A DNA stretch of 64,000 bases, taken from positions 2,026,368-2,090,367 of the forward strand of contig NZ_JOJP01000001.1 in NCBI RefSeq assembly GCF_000710775.1, in the 5' to 3' direction. Made by a program: the position numbers and the translations under genes. Origin of the DNA: Endozoicomonas elysicola (GTDB taxonomy: Bacteria > Pseudomonadota > Gammaproteobacteria > Pseudomonadales > Endozoicomonadaceae). The notes beneath the pieces are model-generated. The model did not search any database and was not told where the DNA came from. It saw only the letters and a program-made list of their open reading frames with translations. Positions 51,564 to 61,541 of the stretch are shown in pieces (the first letter of the stretch is position 1; the number at the start of each line of letters is the position of its first letter).

Positions 51564-52268
51564 CTAATCGATATTGGTTAATACTTTGATCAGCGTTTCA
51601 CTCAGCTTGAGACTGGCCCGATTGAGATTCTCCAAAAACTGTTCTACATTATCCAGCTCAATATCGACATGGTCAGTAACCGATTTGATTGGGAAGAAAT
51701 CAATACCATAAAGACTGGCCACTGCTGCAACCGAAGCACACTCCATCTCTTTTGCCATGCCCCGGTTCTGCTCAATGATTTGTCGGTCGACTTCTGGCAT
51801 GTCCAGCGAATTACCGGTCGTTACCACCCCCAGTTTATGGGCAACGCCCTGAAAATAGTCAGGTTTGTACGTGACAGGATGATGGCCGGTTGCAAACTCC
51901 GAAAACCCTTCCATAGGCACCCGGTGGTCATGATACACCACGGGCTGGTCGGAAGTGATGATATCCGCGATGTCAGCATCGGCTGAAAAAGCACCACAGG
52001 TTCCCGCATTAATGATCAGATCCGGAGCAAACTCAAGAATGGCGGATTGAGTATTCAGAGCAGCAAACTCGGTGCCTATTCTATCGACACCATACTCACT
52101 GGATTTCCCATTGAGTGAGATGATGATCTCTTTACCCTCAAACTCACCTTGAAAGCGCGGGAAATTACCCCGAAGCGTGTGACTGTCTGCCAGGGCTGTT
52201 AGTCCAAGCTTCTCTATAACTGGTTTGGCCTCGGCTTCCATGGCCATAATAATCAGGATTCGTTTCAT
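51564..52268 (-). CDS. 5'-Methylthioadenosine/S-adenosylhomocysteine nucleosidase-like protein
   Basis: A 234-residue nucleoside phosphorylase-fold enzyme. The start KRILIIMAMEAEAKPVIEKL, NAGTCGAF (about 86), EMECASVAAVA (catalytic Glu and ribose contacts) and SVTDHVD (catalytic Asp) match MTA/SAH nucleosidases, nearer to the plant-type branch than to E. coli Mtn. It frees adenine from MTA or SAH. It converges on the LysR gene and is divergent from an MFS gene. Confidence 0.85.
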   Translation of the reverse strand: MKRILIIMAMEAEAKPVIEKLGLTALADSHTLRGNFPRFQGEFEGKEIIISLNGKSSEYGVDRIGTEFAALNTQSAILEFAPDLIINAGTCGAFSADADIADIITSDQPVVYHDHRVPMEGFSEFATGHHPVTYKPDYFQGVAHKLGVVTTGNSLDMPEVDRQIIEQNRGMAKEMECASVAAVASLYGIDFFPIKSVTDHVDIELDNVEQFLENLNRASLKLSETLIKVLTNID

Positions 52269-52694
52269 AGGGTCTCTATATACAGGGTACTCATTATCCG
52301 TACTATTTTAATACAAAATTACTTTTAATCGACTCTTGCTGAAGTGACTCTGTATATTCTCATTATGATAGTTATGTTTTTTATATTTTATTTCTGTTTT
52401 ACAGCCAGTTATATGATTAATAATAACTTTGATAAAAATGCCATCAATAATTATTGTTTTATTTAAATTAATTAAAGAAAAATAATAGGTCAGGTATTAA
52501 TCAGTTTTTCTCTATTTCATTTTTTGTTGAGAGTAAATTGATTTGTTGATTTGCCATTATTTTTTTGCGTTAAATCATTTTAATATGGATCAGTGGTTGT
52601 AAGTTATTTAAAAACGATTCAAGGTTTTTCCTAAATATCCTATTTGTTTGTCTGTTTCCTATACGTGCATGAAGTCCTAAAAGGGGAAGGTCAC
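52269..52694. other. AT-rich divergent control region
   Basis: About 425 very AT-rich bases between the divergent nucleosidase and MFS genes. Several TTAAA- and TATTAT-like runs are present, so individual promoters cannot be fixed. No ORF was seen. Confidence 0.45.
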
Positions 52695-54026
52695 ATGGGT
52701 AAATTGGATAATCTGGGTGGCCTGAGGGCGTGGATAATATGGAGCGTTACAACCCTCTACGTGATTACCTGCTTTGCAATATCAATCGCATATGGAGTAA
52801 CCAGTACCTTTATTGCCAAAGACCTGGGCTTGTCCTTAGCCCAGGTCGGTATCATCGCTTCTACTTACACTTGGGCTGTTGCCGGTGTACAGCTGTTTTC
52901 CGGATCACTTCTTGACCATCTTGGTGTTCGTATTCTTCCTATTGTGAGTGTTTTCACGGTTCTGGGTGGGCTTGCATTTGCTAATGCTTCTTCTTTTGAA
53001 ATGTTGGTTCTGGCTAATTTAATGCTGGCGATTGGAGGTGCTTTTGGATTTGTTGGTGCCGGTGTTGTCGGAGGAAAATGGTTTGGTTTAAAACGTTTTG
53101 GAATCATGTTTAGTCTGGTTCAGGCAGTGGGTGCCATTGGTTCGTATTTTAATCAGAATGCCATTCGCTATACCGTTGAAACCTTCGGATGGTCTGCAAG
53201 TTTAAATGGTTTAGTGGTTTTGATTACGGTCGTTTCTGTTCTTATGTTTATCTTTATCCGCGAACCAAGGCTGGAAAACAGCGAGCCTATTGTCTGGCCA
53301 GGGTTAAAAAAACTGGTGTCACAGGTGGCCCTGTGTATGGGGCGTGTCATGATCAGGCCCCGCTTGTGGTTAAACACCATTCATGCTGGCATGATTTTCG
53401 GCGCACATATGGCCGTGTGCCTGGTATGGGGTCCCATTTTTTTAACTAAAGTTGGAATGTCTCAGCCTGAGGCTGTGGCTATTTCATCTTTTGCCTTTGT
53501 CGGGATGTTGTTTGGCTGCCCTTTCTGGGTGTGGCTCTCTGAACGAATCCGGATGAATCGTCCCATCACTGTGATTTCAGCCATCTGTCATGCGTTGTCA
53601 TTACTGTATCTGATCACCAGACCTGAGTCTGCTGGCTCAATGACCTTTTTTATTATCGGTTTCTTTTCTGCCGGTACGGCCATGAATTTTCCCATTGCCC
53701 TGGCTCTGGTTCCTGCGAAACTGATTGGCGCGGCCAGTTCTCATGTGAATACCATGCAGTTTTTCTGGACTGGCGTATTGATGGCTGCGCCCGGATTGGC
53801 ACTCTCCGGTACTGGGTTCTGGGCATTTCTGGCGGGCACCGGAGGCATTGATGCTGGCAATCCATCCCTTGCGGATTTCCAGTCCTCCATGATGTTAATT
53901 GTCTTTGCTGTTTTAGTGGGTGCGGTGGCTGGGTTATTGACGAAAGAGTCGTTTAATCACAGGCTGGTTGATGCTGAACCGGAACCTGCATCCATGCCAG
54001 CCTGTGGTAGCAGGGAGCTGGTTTGA
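52695..54026 (+). CDS. MFS transporter
   Basis: A 443-residue, 12-helix carrier. AAGGGGAAGG just before ATG 52695 fixes the start, though the frame is open to 52644. N-terminal LRAWIIWSVTTLYVITCFAI, then FSGSLLDHLGVRILPIVSVF in loop 2-3, and NFPIALALVPAKLIGAASSH later in the protein resemble hexuronate/CynX-type MFS proteins. The substrate is unknown. Confidence 0.85.
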   Translation: MGKLDNLGGLRAWIIWSVTTLYVITCFAISIAYGVTSTFIAKDLGLSLAQVGIIASTYTWAVAGVQLFSGSLLDHLGVRILPIVSVFTVLGGLAFANASSFEMLVLANLMLAIGGAFGFVGAGVVGGKWFGLKRFGIMFSLVQAVGAIGSYFNQNAIRYTVETFGWSASLNGLVVLITVVSVLMFIFIREPRLENSEPIVWPGLKKLVSQVALCMGRVMIRPRLWLNTIHAGMIFGAHMAVCLVWGPIFLTKVGMSQPEAVAISSFAFVGMLFGCPFWVWLSERIRMNRPITVISAICHALSLLYLITRPESAGSMTFFIIGFFSAGTAMNFPIALALVPAKLIGAASSHVNTMQFFWTGVLMAAPGLALSGTGFWAFLAGTGGIDAGNPSLADFQSSMMLIVFAVLVGAVAGLLTKESFNHRLVDAEPEPASMPACGSRELV

Positions 54027-54067
54027 AGGACGATCTCGGCGTAGGTCGTTAGCAGATTACGTTTTGC

Positions 54068-54104
54068 CCTCGTTCCCACGCAAAGCGTGCGAACGAGGTT
54101 TTCG
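54068..54104. terminator. Hairpin between convergent MFS and SUKH genes
   Basis: CCTCGTTC-C-CACGC and GCGTG-C-GAACGAGG form a near-perfect stem with an AAA loop, followed by TTTTC. Similar GAACGAGG palindromes are often repeated in genomes; only one copy is here. Confidence 0.6.
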
Positions 54105-54182
54105 GAGGGTTTTGGAACAACCGTCTTTGCGGGAATGACAGTGGATGATATAAATCGGGATTTAAGGCTTTTGTCTGGACTA

Positions 54183-54584
54183 TCAGCTTTCCATCCACAC
54201 ATCCCTGACCCAGAGCCAGATAGAAGGCCAGCTGTCGTCAGTTACTTCACCATCAGCCCAGCGAACGACCTCGCCTTCTTCTGAAATACCATAGTATTCG
54301 CCATTATGTTCACAGATAGGAATTAATTCTCTGGGCAGTCCCTCAGCCCAGGCGTTGGCAGCCACTTCTGGAAGGTAGGTGTGAGAGTGTGGATCGGTGA
54401 CTGTTACGGGCTCAATTGAGCCATAAATAACATCACTGACTTGAAGCAGAAACTCTCTGAGCTCATAGGGCAGTGAGATCAGGATTTGCTCTTCTACCTC
54501 AACCAGTTGGTCTTCATCGGGTAGCTCCAGAGGAACAGCAACATCCAGAGCCCGTTCTCGAAGTTCATCAATGACATCTTCCAT
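54183..54584 (-). CDS. SMI1/KNR4 (SUKH) family protein
   Basis: A 133-residue acidic protein from ATG 54584; the frame is open to a GTG at 54602. LELPDEDQLVEVEEQILISL and PYELREFLLQVSDVIYGSIE, then HTYLPEVAANAWAEGLPREL and a C-terminal SIWLWVRDVWMES match a SUKH subgroup conserved in Pseudomonas and relatives. Some SUKH proteins are immunity proteins to contact-dependent toxins, but no toxin gene lies beside it, and this branch appears to be a core gene. Confidence 0.85.
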   Translation of the reverse strand: MEDVIDELRERALDVAVPLELPDEDQLVEVEEQILISLPYELREFLLQVSDVIYGSIEPVTVTDPHSHTYLPEVAANAWAEGLPRELIPICEHNGEYYGISEEGEVVRWADGEVTDDSWPSIWLWVRDVWMES

Positions 54585-54665
54585 CGTATGCGACCTTATC
54601 ACTCATTTTTCAGGAGCTACGTAAAACTTGTAAGGCTGCCCCCCGGACAGCCTTACAAACGCGAC

Positions 54666-56048
54666 TCAAGACTTGCGTTTTTTTCCAGAGAAAGTTGAAG
54701 GCCTTTGTTTTCCTTTGGCGGCAGCACCAAAAGGTTTTCTGGCTCTCTCTTTCCCACTGTCTTTGCTGCTTTCTTTTGCAGAGCCAGGGCGTTTTCCTGT
54801 CTGACTCTTTCTAAATGTTTTTATAGCAGGCTTTCCAGCTTTGAGGTCAGGTTTTGACCGCTTTTTTCGGGTATTACTGAGAGGTTCAGTGATATCCGCT
54901 GCCCGCACTTCGCCATTTTCAAAGTAAGGAAGAGGCTCAATTTCCAGTGGCTTTTTAATCAGTTGCTGGATGCTGGTCAGTAACTTCTTTTCTTCCGGGT
55001 TGACGAGGGAAATAGCTCGGCCAGCTTGTCCAGCACGACCGGTCCGACCAATGCGGTGAACATAGTCCTGTGGCACTTTAGGCAGGTCATAATTGATGAC
55101 CAGCGGTAGCTGCTCAATATCCAGTCCACGAGCGGCAACATCTGTAGCGACCAGAACATTGAAGTAATTGTCTTTAAAATCTTCCAGCGTACGAATACGC
55201 AGGTACTGACTTTTATCGCTGTGAATGGCCTGGGCATTGATGCCATCTTCTTCCAGTAATTCAGCAATTCTGTTGGCCGCTTTCTTGGTGCGGACAAAAA
55301 CCAGGGCTTTTTTCCATCCACCGCCATTAATCAAGTAGCTGAGAATCTCTGGTTTATCCTGCTGGTCGACGGGATAGAAGGATTGCAAGACCGTTTTGGC
55401 TGCAGAATTCGGGTTTTCCAGTTCAACTTTTACCGGGTGGCGCATGAAATCATGAGCCAGCTGTTTAATATCTTTTGAGAAGGTGGCGGAGAACAGCAGG
55501 TTCTGGCGCTTTACGGGTGCGGTTTTCAAAATACGTTCAATATCTTCCCGGAAACCCAGATCCAGCATTCGATCCGCTTCATCCAGTACCAGAATTCGCA
55601 AACTCTCCAGACCAATATGTTTTCTATTGATCAGATCAAGCAAACGACCCGGCGTAGCAACCAGTACATCAACCCCTTCATTCAGAAGCTGAAGTTGTTC
55701 GTCAAAATCCACACCTCCATAAATGGCTGCGGCTTTAACGGAAGTATGTTTGCCGTAGGTTTGGAAGCTGCTATGAACCTGAATAGCCAATTCACGGGTA
55801 GGCACCAGTACCAGTGCACGAATAGCTTTACTGGCACGCATATGGGCAAGACGGTGGAGAATAGGTAAGGTAAATCCAGCCGTTTTACCGGTACCCGTCT
55901 GAGCCGATGCCATCAGGTCACGACCAGTCAAGGCCATGGGGATGGCTTTTGCCTGAATTGGGGTGGGTTGTTGATAGCCTGCCTCATGGACAGCCTGAAG
56001 CAGTGATTCATCCAGCCCAAGAGCGGAAAAAGGGGTGTTGTTACTCAT
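54666..56048 (-). CDS. rhlE: DEAD-box RNA helicase RhlE
   Basis: A 460-residue ATP-dependent RNA helicase. All motifs are present: AQTGTGKT, PTRELA, TPGRLLD, LDEADRMLDLGF, SATF, VFVRTKK, DVAARGLDI and HRIGRTGRAG, followed by a basic disordered tail (from about 385). N-terminal FSALGLDESLLQAVHEAGYQ gives the RhlE type. It is eight bases downstream of the SrmB-like gene on the same strand, so they are probably co-transcribed. The likely role is ribosome assembly or RNA decay. Confidence 0.9.
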   Translation of the reverse strand: MSNNTPFSALGLDESLLQAVHEAGYQQPTPIQAKAIPMALTGRDLMASAQTGTGKTAGFTLPILHRLAHMRASKAIRALVLVPTRELAIQVHSSFQTYGKHTSVKAAAIYGGVDFDEQLQLLNEGVDVLVATPGRLLDLINRKHIGLESLRILVLDEADRMLDLGFREDIERILKTAPVKRQNLLFSATFSKDIKQLAHDFMRHPVKVELENPNSAAKTVLQSFYPVDQQDKPEILSYLINGGGWKKALVFVRTKKAANRIAELLEEDGINAQAIHSDKSQYLRIRTLEDFKDNYFNVLVATDVAARGLDIEQLPLVINYDLPKVPQDYVHRIGRTGRAGQAGRAISLVNPEEKKLLTSIQQLIKKPLEIEPLPYFENGEVRAADITEPLSNTRKKRSKPDLKAGKPAIKTFRKSQTGKRPGSAKESSKDSGKERARKPFGAAAKGKQRPSTFSGKKRKS

Positions 56049-56056
56049 GTTAAATA

Positions 56057-57418
56057 TTACTTCCTGCGCTTGGGTGGTTCGAAACCAGAATCAATCGCTG
56101 CTGTGGTTACGTGTGTGGTGGTCGAAGGCTGAGGGGCGTCAGCCGATGTACGGCGTTTACCTACGTTCTTTTTAACCCGGTGACGCTGTTTCTCACTGGC
56201 GCCTTTTTTAGCCGGGTTTTTTTTGTCTGATTTTTTCTTACCGGCGGCTTTGCCAGAGCTTTTCAGCTTCTTGGGACCTTTGTAACTGCCAATAAGTTCT
56301 TTGATGGTGCGCTTTTCAAATCGCAGTTTAAGGTAGCGCTCGATGCTGGACATCCGGTTCCATTCATCCGGCCCGATCAGGGAAATGGCCAGACCCTGTT
56401 CTCCACCACGACCGGTGCGACCAATGCGGTGTACATAGTCGTCGCCGTTACGGGCCATTTCCAGGTTGATCACCAGCTGTACGCCTTTGATATCAAGCCC
56501 ACGGGCGGCAACATCAGTGGCAATCAGAATGTTGATAGCGCCATCCGTCAGAAGACGCATAACATGCTTGCGCTCACGCTGATCCATGTCACCGTGCAAG
56601 ATACCCGCCCTCAGCCCTTTGACCCGGATTTTTCCGATGAAGGTATTGGCCTGGGCTCTGGTGTTGGTGAAAATCAGTGCCTTTTCGTAGGTTTCATTTT
56701 CCAGCAGCCAGATCAGCAGTTTTTCTTTATGAGCCGTATCATCTGCCAGTAGAATCTGCTGGTGGATATTCTCATGTTTATCCCGGGCGGTTTTCAGGGT
56801 TATCCGGGTTGGGTCGTTGAGTACTTCTTCTGCCATTTTGCCCAGTTGGTTGCCGGTCAGCGTGGCAGAAAACAACAGTGTCTGGCGTTCTTTACGGCAG
56901 TCATTGGTAATGGTCAGAACGTCGGCACCAAATCCCATGTCCAGCATTCGGTCCGCTTCGTCCAGTATCAGATACTCCAGGTCGCTGAAGTCATGGTTAT
57001 TGTTTTCCATGTGTTCGATCAGGCGACCTGGTGTTGCAATCAGGATTTCCGGGTTTTTCCGCAGTGTGTTGATCTGATGGCGGAAGTCTTCGCCACCCAT
57101 AATAAGGCCCGCTTTGATGTAGGTATATTGAGCCAGTTTTTCACACATCTGGAAAACCTGCAGGGCGAGTTCTCGAGTAGGTACGAGAATCAGTGCACGG
57201 GTGGCTGAATGAGGAGCAGGGTGGCTGTGCATATGATTGAGCATGGGCAGCAGAAAGGCCGCTGTTTTGCCGCTGCCTGTTTCGGCACTGACCATTAGAT
57301 CTTTACCAGCCATGGCCAGTGGCAGGGTTTTCTCCTGAACTGGCGTGGCTTTATCGAAACCCAGTTCAGTCAGGGCTTTTTGCACCCGTTCATGCAGGGC
57401 CAGTTCAGAAAATAGCAA
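56057..57418 (-). CDS. srmB: DEAD-box RNA helicase, SrmB-like
   Basis: A 453-residue helicase with AETGSGKT, PTRELA, TPGRLIEH, LDEADRMLDMGF, SATL, IFTNTRAQ, DVAARGLDI and HRIGRTGRGG. N-terminal MLFSELALHERVQKALTELG and the region after motif VI fit SrmB, which helps large-subunit assembly. The C-terminal 90 residues are Lys-rich (KKKSDKKNPAKK). Paired with rhlE in one likely operon. The SrmB assignment versus other DEAD groups is a judgement. Confidence 0.82.
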   Translation of the reverse strand: MLFSELALHERVQKALTELGFDKATPVQEKTLPLAMAGKDLMVSAETGSGKTAAFLLPMLNHMHSHPAPHSATRALILVPTRELALQVFQMCEKLAQYTYIKAGLIMGGEDFRHQINTLRKNPEILIATPGRLIEHMENNNHDFSDLEYLILDEADRMLDMGFGADVLTITNDCRKERQTLLFSATLTGNQLGKMAEEVLNDPTRITLKTARDKHENIHQQILLADDTAHKEKLLIWLLENETYEKALIFTNTRAQANTFIGKIRVKGLRAGILHGDMDQRERKHVMRLLTDGAINILIATDVAARGLDIKGVQLVINLEMARNGDDYVHRIGRTGRGGEQGLAISLIGPDEWNRMSSIERYLKLRFEKRTIKELIGSYKGPKKLKSSGKAAGKKKSDKKNPAKKGASEKQRHRVKKNVGKRRTSADAPQPSTTTHVTTAAIDSGFEPPKRRK

Positions 57419-57699
57419 TGGGAAGTTCCTCGACCATAGGGGGGAAATACGATTTTATGTGGAAAGGGGTAAATGGTGGTGCATTCTATGACTGATTATA
57501 TGAAAAGCCAATATTTATTATTTAAGGGTCCCCTTCGTGGTGAGTATATGGCAGCTTTTCATATTTAATCCAAAAGTTAATTTTCCCTGTGGGGTGATGA
57601 ACTTTGAGAATATCAACGTGTTTTATCAATGAGATGGCATAAATTTTTTCATTTCGGTCATTCTGAATTGAACGGATTATTTAAGAATTAGGTATAAAT
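57419..57699. other. Upstream region of helicase operon
   Basis: About 280 bases, AT-rich away from the start. It should hold the helicase promoter. No gene or hairpin is clear. Cold-shock-type leader structure was not assessed. Confidence 0.4.
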
Positions 57700-58152
57700 A
57701 TGTTTGAGGTTAAGTTAGGTGACGAATTCGGTTGGCTGTTCTATCTCGCATGATTTATTAACTGTTGATTCTGGATCGTTGTAACGAAATTTAGAAAATA
57801 CTAATGTTTGTAAAGATATATTTCACTTTTATCAGGCTGTGAAAATTAATAATCCCCAGCTGTATGAGGCCTATTTTAAAATAGTGATCTAGATCACGAT
57901 GAATCAAAAGGAGTTGAAGATAGAGATGTAAGGCTTAGGCTAGATGAAATTCTACCTCAACTAACTAAAAGGGATGAAGTATCTGAAATAAAGAAGCTTG
58001 GCTCTGAGTTGGTTCTCTTGGGGCAGGTGAGTTCTGGAAGTTATTTCGGAAGGATAAAAGTTACAGCTCTTAGCAGCCCAGTCAAATTGTTGAAACCAGC
58101 AGAGCAAGAGGGAGATATTAATTCTAAGCCTATTTTGGAAAGATCCATTTAG
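57700..58152 (+). pseudogene. Broken gene of unknown family
   Basis: Three consecutive frames read like one protein of about 150 residues: MFEVKLGDEFGWLFYL, then SHDLLTVDSGSL-stop-RNLENTN through DIFHFYQAVKINNPQLYEAY, then DLDHDESKGVEDRDVRLRLD to SSGSYFGRIKVTALSS and a TAG at 58150-58152. So there are two frameshifts and one internal TAA. A true terminator follows at 58187. I do not recognise the family. The composition is AT-rich. Confidence 0.6.
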
Positions 58153-58186
58153 AGAATTGAGGATTTAATCCCTGATGATCATAAAG

Positions 58187-58227
58187 CATAAGCCAAATTA
58201 ATTTTTAAATGTGGCTTATGTTTTTTT
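58187..58227 (+). terminator. Terminator of the pseudogene
   Basis: CATAAGCCA and TGGCTTATG flank a 16-base AT loop and are followed by T7. It lies 35 bases after the pseudogene end. Confidence 0.8.
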
Positions 58228-58601
58228 AAAGAAGTCATATTATCAAGGCACTATAATCGCTTGGCAGTATGGTTTTTTATATTCGGTTTATCATTATATA
58301 TGATGATAAACTTGGTAATCACCTTAATAAAAAGGTGCCAGCTCTCATTACAGCTTAATCATTCCTGCTAAGTTTTAGCTGATCATCTCTCTGCTTAAGC
58401 ATCGTAGAGAGGAACCCTTGTAGATAAAATTGTTGCAGGAACGATAGATGCTTGAAATTGCTATGCTGCATCAGGTTCAAGGTATCTGCCTCTATATTGG
58501 CAGAACATTAAGTGATAATCAGGAAGTCTTATTGGTTTTTTTAAGTAGTTGTTCTTTAAATTTGGTATTACTATCTGCACTTTTCACACAAAGCTGTCTC
58601 T
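58228..58601. other. AT-rich gap before rsuA
   Basis: About 370 bases, holding the rsuA promoter presumably. A palindrome GTTTATCAT/ATGATAAAC lies near 58286-58311. No ORF. Confidence 0.4.
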
Positions 58602-59303
58602 ATGCGTCTGGATAAATACCTCTGCGAAAGTACCGAGCTCTCCCGTGCCAATGCAAAAAAGTGTTTGCATCGTGGAGAAGTCACCTGTGACGGTATTGTG
58701 GTAAAAAACAGTGCTTTCAAGGTGTCAGATGACTGTGAAGTCCGCCTGCTGGGAGAGCTGGTTAAGGCCCGTGGGCTTCGCTATATCATGCTCAACAAAC
58801 CGAAAGATACCCTCTGCTCTAATGTGGATGAGATATATCCATCGGTGCTCTCTTTACTGGATATTCCCAAAGCCTTCTCACTGCATATTGCCGGTCGGCT
58901 GGATGCGGATACCACCGGTCTGGTGCTGATTACGGATGATGGACAATGGTCCCACCGACTGACGTCACCCGTTAAGGTCTGTGGTAAGCGCTACCGTGTA
59001 CAGTTGGCTGATCCTCTACCAGAGGCTCAGGCCGCAGAGCTGATTGAGCTATTTGCCACTGGCATTGAGCTGAAAGGGGAGAAGTCGCTGACCAAGCCTG
59101 CACTTCTGGAGATTCTTTCACCCACAGAGGTTTTGCTGACCATTACTGAAGGTAAATATCATCAGGTAAAACGTATGTTTGCTGCCATTGGTAATAAGGT
59201 GATTGGCCTGCATCGTGAGCAGGTAGGCGTTATAGGGCTTGATTCGTCTCTTAGGCCCGGAGAGTGGCGGTATCTGACGCAGGATGAAATTGATTCAGTC
59301 TGA
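58602..59303 (+). CDS. rsuA: 16S rRNA pseudouridine(516) synthase
   Basis: A 233-residue enzyme making pseudouridine 516 in 16S rRNA. The N-terminal S4-like RNA-binding domain (MRLDKYLCESTELSRANAKK) is followed by the catalytic domain with D101 in AGRLDADTTGLVLITDDG (D102 in E. coli) and the GKYHQVKRMFAAIGNKV motif. It converges on metG across a shared terminator. Confidence 0.94.
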   Translation: MRLDKYLCESTELSRANAKKCLHRGEVTCDGIVVKNSAFKVSDDCEVRLLGELVKARGLRYIMLNKPKDTLCSNVDEIYPSVLSLLDIPKAFSLHIAGRLDADTTGLVLITDDGQWSHRLTSPVKVCGKRYRVQLADPLPEAQAAELIELFATGIELKGEKSLTKPALLEILSPTEVLLTITEGKYHQVKRMFAAIGNKVIGLHREQVGVIGLDSSLRPGEWRYLTQDEIDSV

Positions 59304-59321
59304 TCGTTCTGGAGACAAAAT

Positions 59322-59350
59322 AAAAAAGCCCCGGTGAAGGGGCTTTTTTA
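59322..59350. terminator. Bidirectional terminator between rsuA and metG
   Basis: AAAAAAGCCCC and GGGGCTTTTTT with a GGTGAA loop, between the convergent genes. Confidence 0.92.
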
Positions 59351-59361
59351 TGGGGGAGTTA

Positions 59362-61419
59362 TTACATCACGCGCATGCCTGGCTGGGCACCTTCGTGGGG
59401 CTCAAGAATCCACAGGTCCTTGCCGCCCGGTCCTGCCGCCAGCACCATGCCTTCGCTGACACCGAACTTCATTTTACGGGGCGCGAGGTTAGCGACCATG
59501 ACCGTATGTTTGCCAACCAGTGCTTCCGGGGCATAGGCAGACTTGATGCCGGCAAATACATTACGAGGTTCCGCTTCACCAATGTCCAGAGTCAGGCGCA
59601 GCAGCTTACCTGCACCTTCGACCAGTTCGGCATTCACGATCTTTGCGATACGCAGATCCACCTTGGCGAAATCATCAAACGCAACTTCATCGGCAATGGG
59701 GTCTTTTTCCAACCACTCTCCAGAAGAGGTGGGCGAATTACCTTCATTTTTATTGGATGATTCCATCTGGGCGAGCACCTCCTTGCTGGCTTCAATCATA
59801 GCCGCTACTTTATCGGCTTCCACGCGGGTCATCAACGGTTCAAACTTGTTGACGCTGTGATCCAGCAGCAAAGCTTGGCTGTCCTGCCAGTTCAACGGCG
59901 TTACATTAAGAAACGCTTCGGCTTTCACTGCCATGGCTGGCAGCACCGGCTTCAGGTAGATCATCAGTAAGCGGAACAGGTTGATACCTGTGCTGCAGAT
60001 GTCGTGCAGCTCCTGATCCTTGCCTTCTTCTTTGGCAACCACCCAGGGCTTCACTTCATCAATCCAGGCATTGGCTTTATCTGCTAGGGCCATGATCTCT
60101 CGCATGGCTTTGCCAAACTCACGACCTTCATAGCAGTCAGCAATTCGACTGGCTGCTTCCTGGAACTCTGTGGTCAATTCAGGCGCAATATTATTGGCAG
60201 AGAGCTTCCCATCAAAGCGTTTCTTGATAAAACCTGCATTCCGGCTGGCAATATTCACCACCTTGCCCACCAGGTCCGAGTTCACTCGCTGGATGAAATC
60301 ATCGGTATTCAGGTCCAGGTCATCAATACGACTGGATAGTTTGGCGGCGTAGTAATAGCGCAGATATTCCGGGTCGAGATGCTCCAGGAAAGTGCGGGCA
60401 GTGATAAACGTGCCACGGGACTTGGACATCTTCTCGCCATTTACAGTCAGATATCCGTGTACATTGACACGGGTCGGCGTCCGGTAGTTGGCACCGTGTA
60501 ACATGGCTGGCCAGAACAGGCAGTGGAAGTTAACGATGTCCTTGCCAATGAAGTGGTGTACTTCACACTGGCTGTCTTTATTCCAATATTCATCAAAACT
60601 CAGGTCATCACGGCGCTGGCACAGGTTCTCAAAAGCGGCCATGTAGCCAATTGGCGCATCCAGCCAGACGTAGAAATATTTACCGGGTTCACCGGGAATC
60701 TCAAAGCCGAAGTAAGGTGCGTCACGGGAGATATCCCAGTCCTGCAGGCCCACATCCAGCCACTCTGCCAGCTTGTTGGCAATCTCGTTAGAGAGGGTAC
60801 CCGAACGGGTCCACTGCTTCAGGAAGGCATCAAAATCAGAAAGTTTGAAGAAAAAATGCTCACTCTCTTTCTCAACAGGAGCTGCTCCAGAAATAGCAGA
60901 GCGGGCATTTTTCAAATCCGCTGGAGAATAGGTAGCACCACATGCTTCACAGTTATCACCGTACTGGTCATGGGCTCCACACTTGGGGCAGTCACCCTTG
61001 ATATAGCGATCCGCCAGAAACATTTTCTTTTCCGGGTCGTAAGCCTGGACAATGTTGCGGCTAACAATATGGCCTTTTTCTTTCAGGGCCAGGTAGATGG
61101 CTTCAGAGAGTTTGCGGTTCTCTTGTGAGTGGGTGGAGTGGTAATTATCAAATTCCACATAAAACTCACCAAAATCCCGAACCCGCTCAATGTTAATACG
61201 GGCCACGGACTCTTCAGGCGTGATGCCTTGCTTCTCGGCATGAAGGCTGATGGCGGTGCCATGGGCATCGTCAGCGCAGACATAGGTGCACTGATTTCCA
61301 AAAAGCTTTTGGAAACGAACCCAGATATCAGTCTGGATGTATTCCACCAGATGGCCCATATGCAATGGGCCGTTGGCATAAGGCAGGGCACTGGTGACAA
61401 GTATTTTGCGTTGGCTCAT
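59362..61419 (-). CDS. metG: Methionyl-tRNA synthetase
   Basis: A 685-residue class I synthetase. ATG 61419 gives the usual [19 protein letters not shown] start; the frame is open to 61464. HMGH at 20-23 is the HIGH motif, EKMSKSRG at about 333 is KMSKS, and zinc ligands C144, C147, C157 and C160 are spaced as in E. coli. The C-terminal 110 residues form the EMAP/tRNA-binding dimerisation domain ([20 protein letters not shown]). An Asn/Ser linker ([13 protein letters not shown]) joins it. Confidence 0.97.
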   Translation of the reverse strand: MSQRKILVTSALPYANGPLHMGHLVEYIQTDIWVRFQKLFGNQCTYVCADDAHGTAISLHAEKQGITPEESVARINIERVRDFGEFYVEFDNYHSTHSQENRKLSEAIYLALKEKGHIVSRNIVQAYDPEKKMFLADRYIKGDCPKCGAHDQYGDNCEACGATYSPADLKNARSAISGAAPVEKESEHFFFKLSDFDAFLKQWTRSGTLSNEIANKLAEWLDVGLQDWDISRDAPYFGFEIPGEPGKYFYVWLDAPIGYMAAFENLCQRRDDLSFDEYWNKDSQCEVHHFIGKDIVNFHCLFWPAMLHGANYRTPTRVNVHGYLTVNGEKMSKSRGTFITARTFLEHLDPEYLRYYYAAKLSSRIDDLDLNTDDFIQRVNSDLVGKVVNIASRNAGFIKKRFDGKLSANNIAPELTTEFQEAASRIADCYEGREFGKAMREIMALADKANAWIDEVKPWVVAKEEGKDQELHDICSTGINLFRLLMIYLKPVLPAMAVKAEAFLNVTPLNWQDSQALLLDHSVNKFEPLMTRVEADKVAAMIEASKEVLAQMESSNKNEGNSPTSSGEWLEKDPIADEVAFDDFAKVDLRIAKIVNAELVEGAGKLLRLTLDIGEAEPRNVFAGIKSAYAPEALVGKHTVMVANLAPRKMKFGVSEGMVLAAGPGGKDLWILEPHEGAQPGMRVM

Positions 61420-61541
61420 TCGATTCTGTCTTGACGGTCGGGTAAAAAAACGGGAATGCGCCATTATACAAACTGTCCATAGGAAAGCCTATTCGGAACA
61501 GTCCCGCTTTTTACCCTTATCAGAGGTTTTAGGAATTATAT

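Noticed and set aside
54183..54584. SUKH protein as an immunity gene of a contact-dependent toxin system
   Set aside because: No toxin, delivery gene or second immunity gene adjoins it, and this SUKH branch appears in the core genome of related bacteria.
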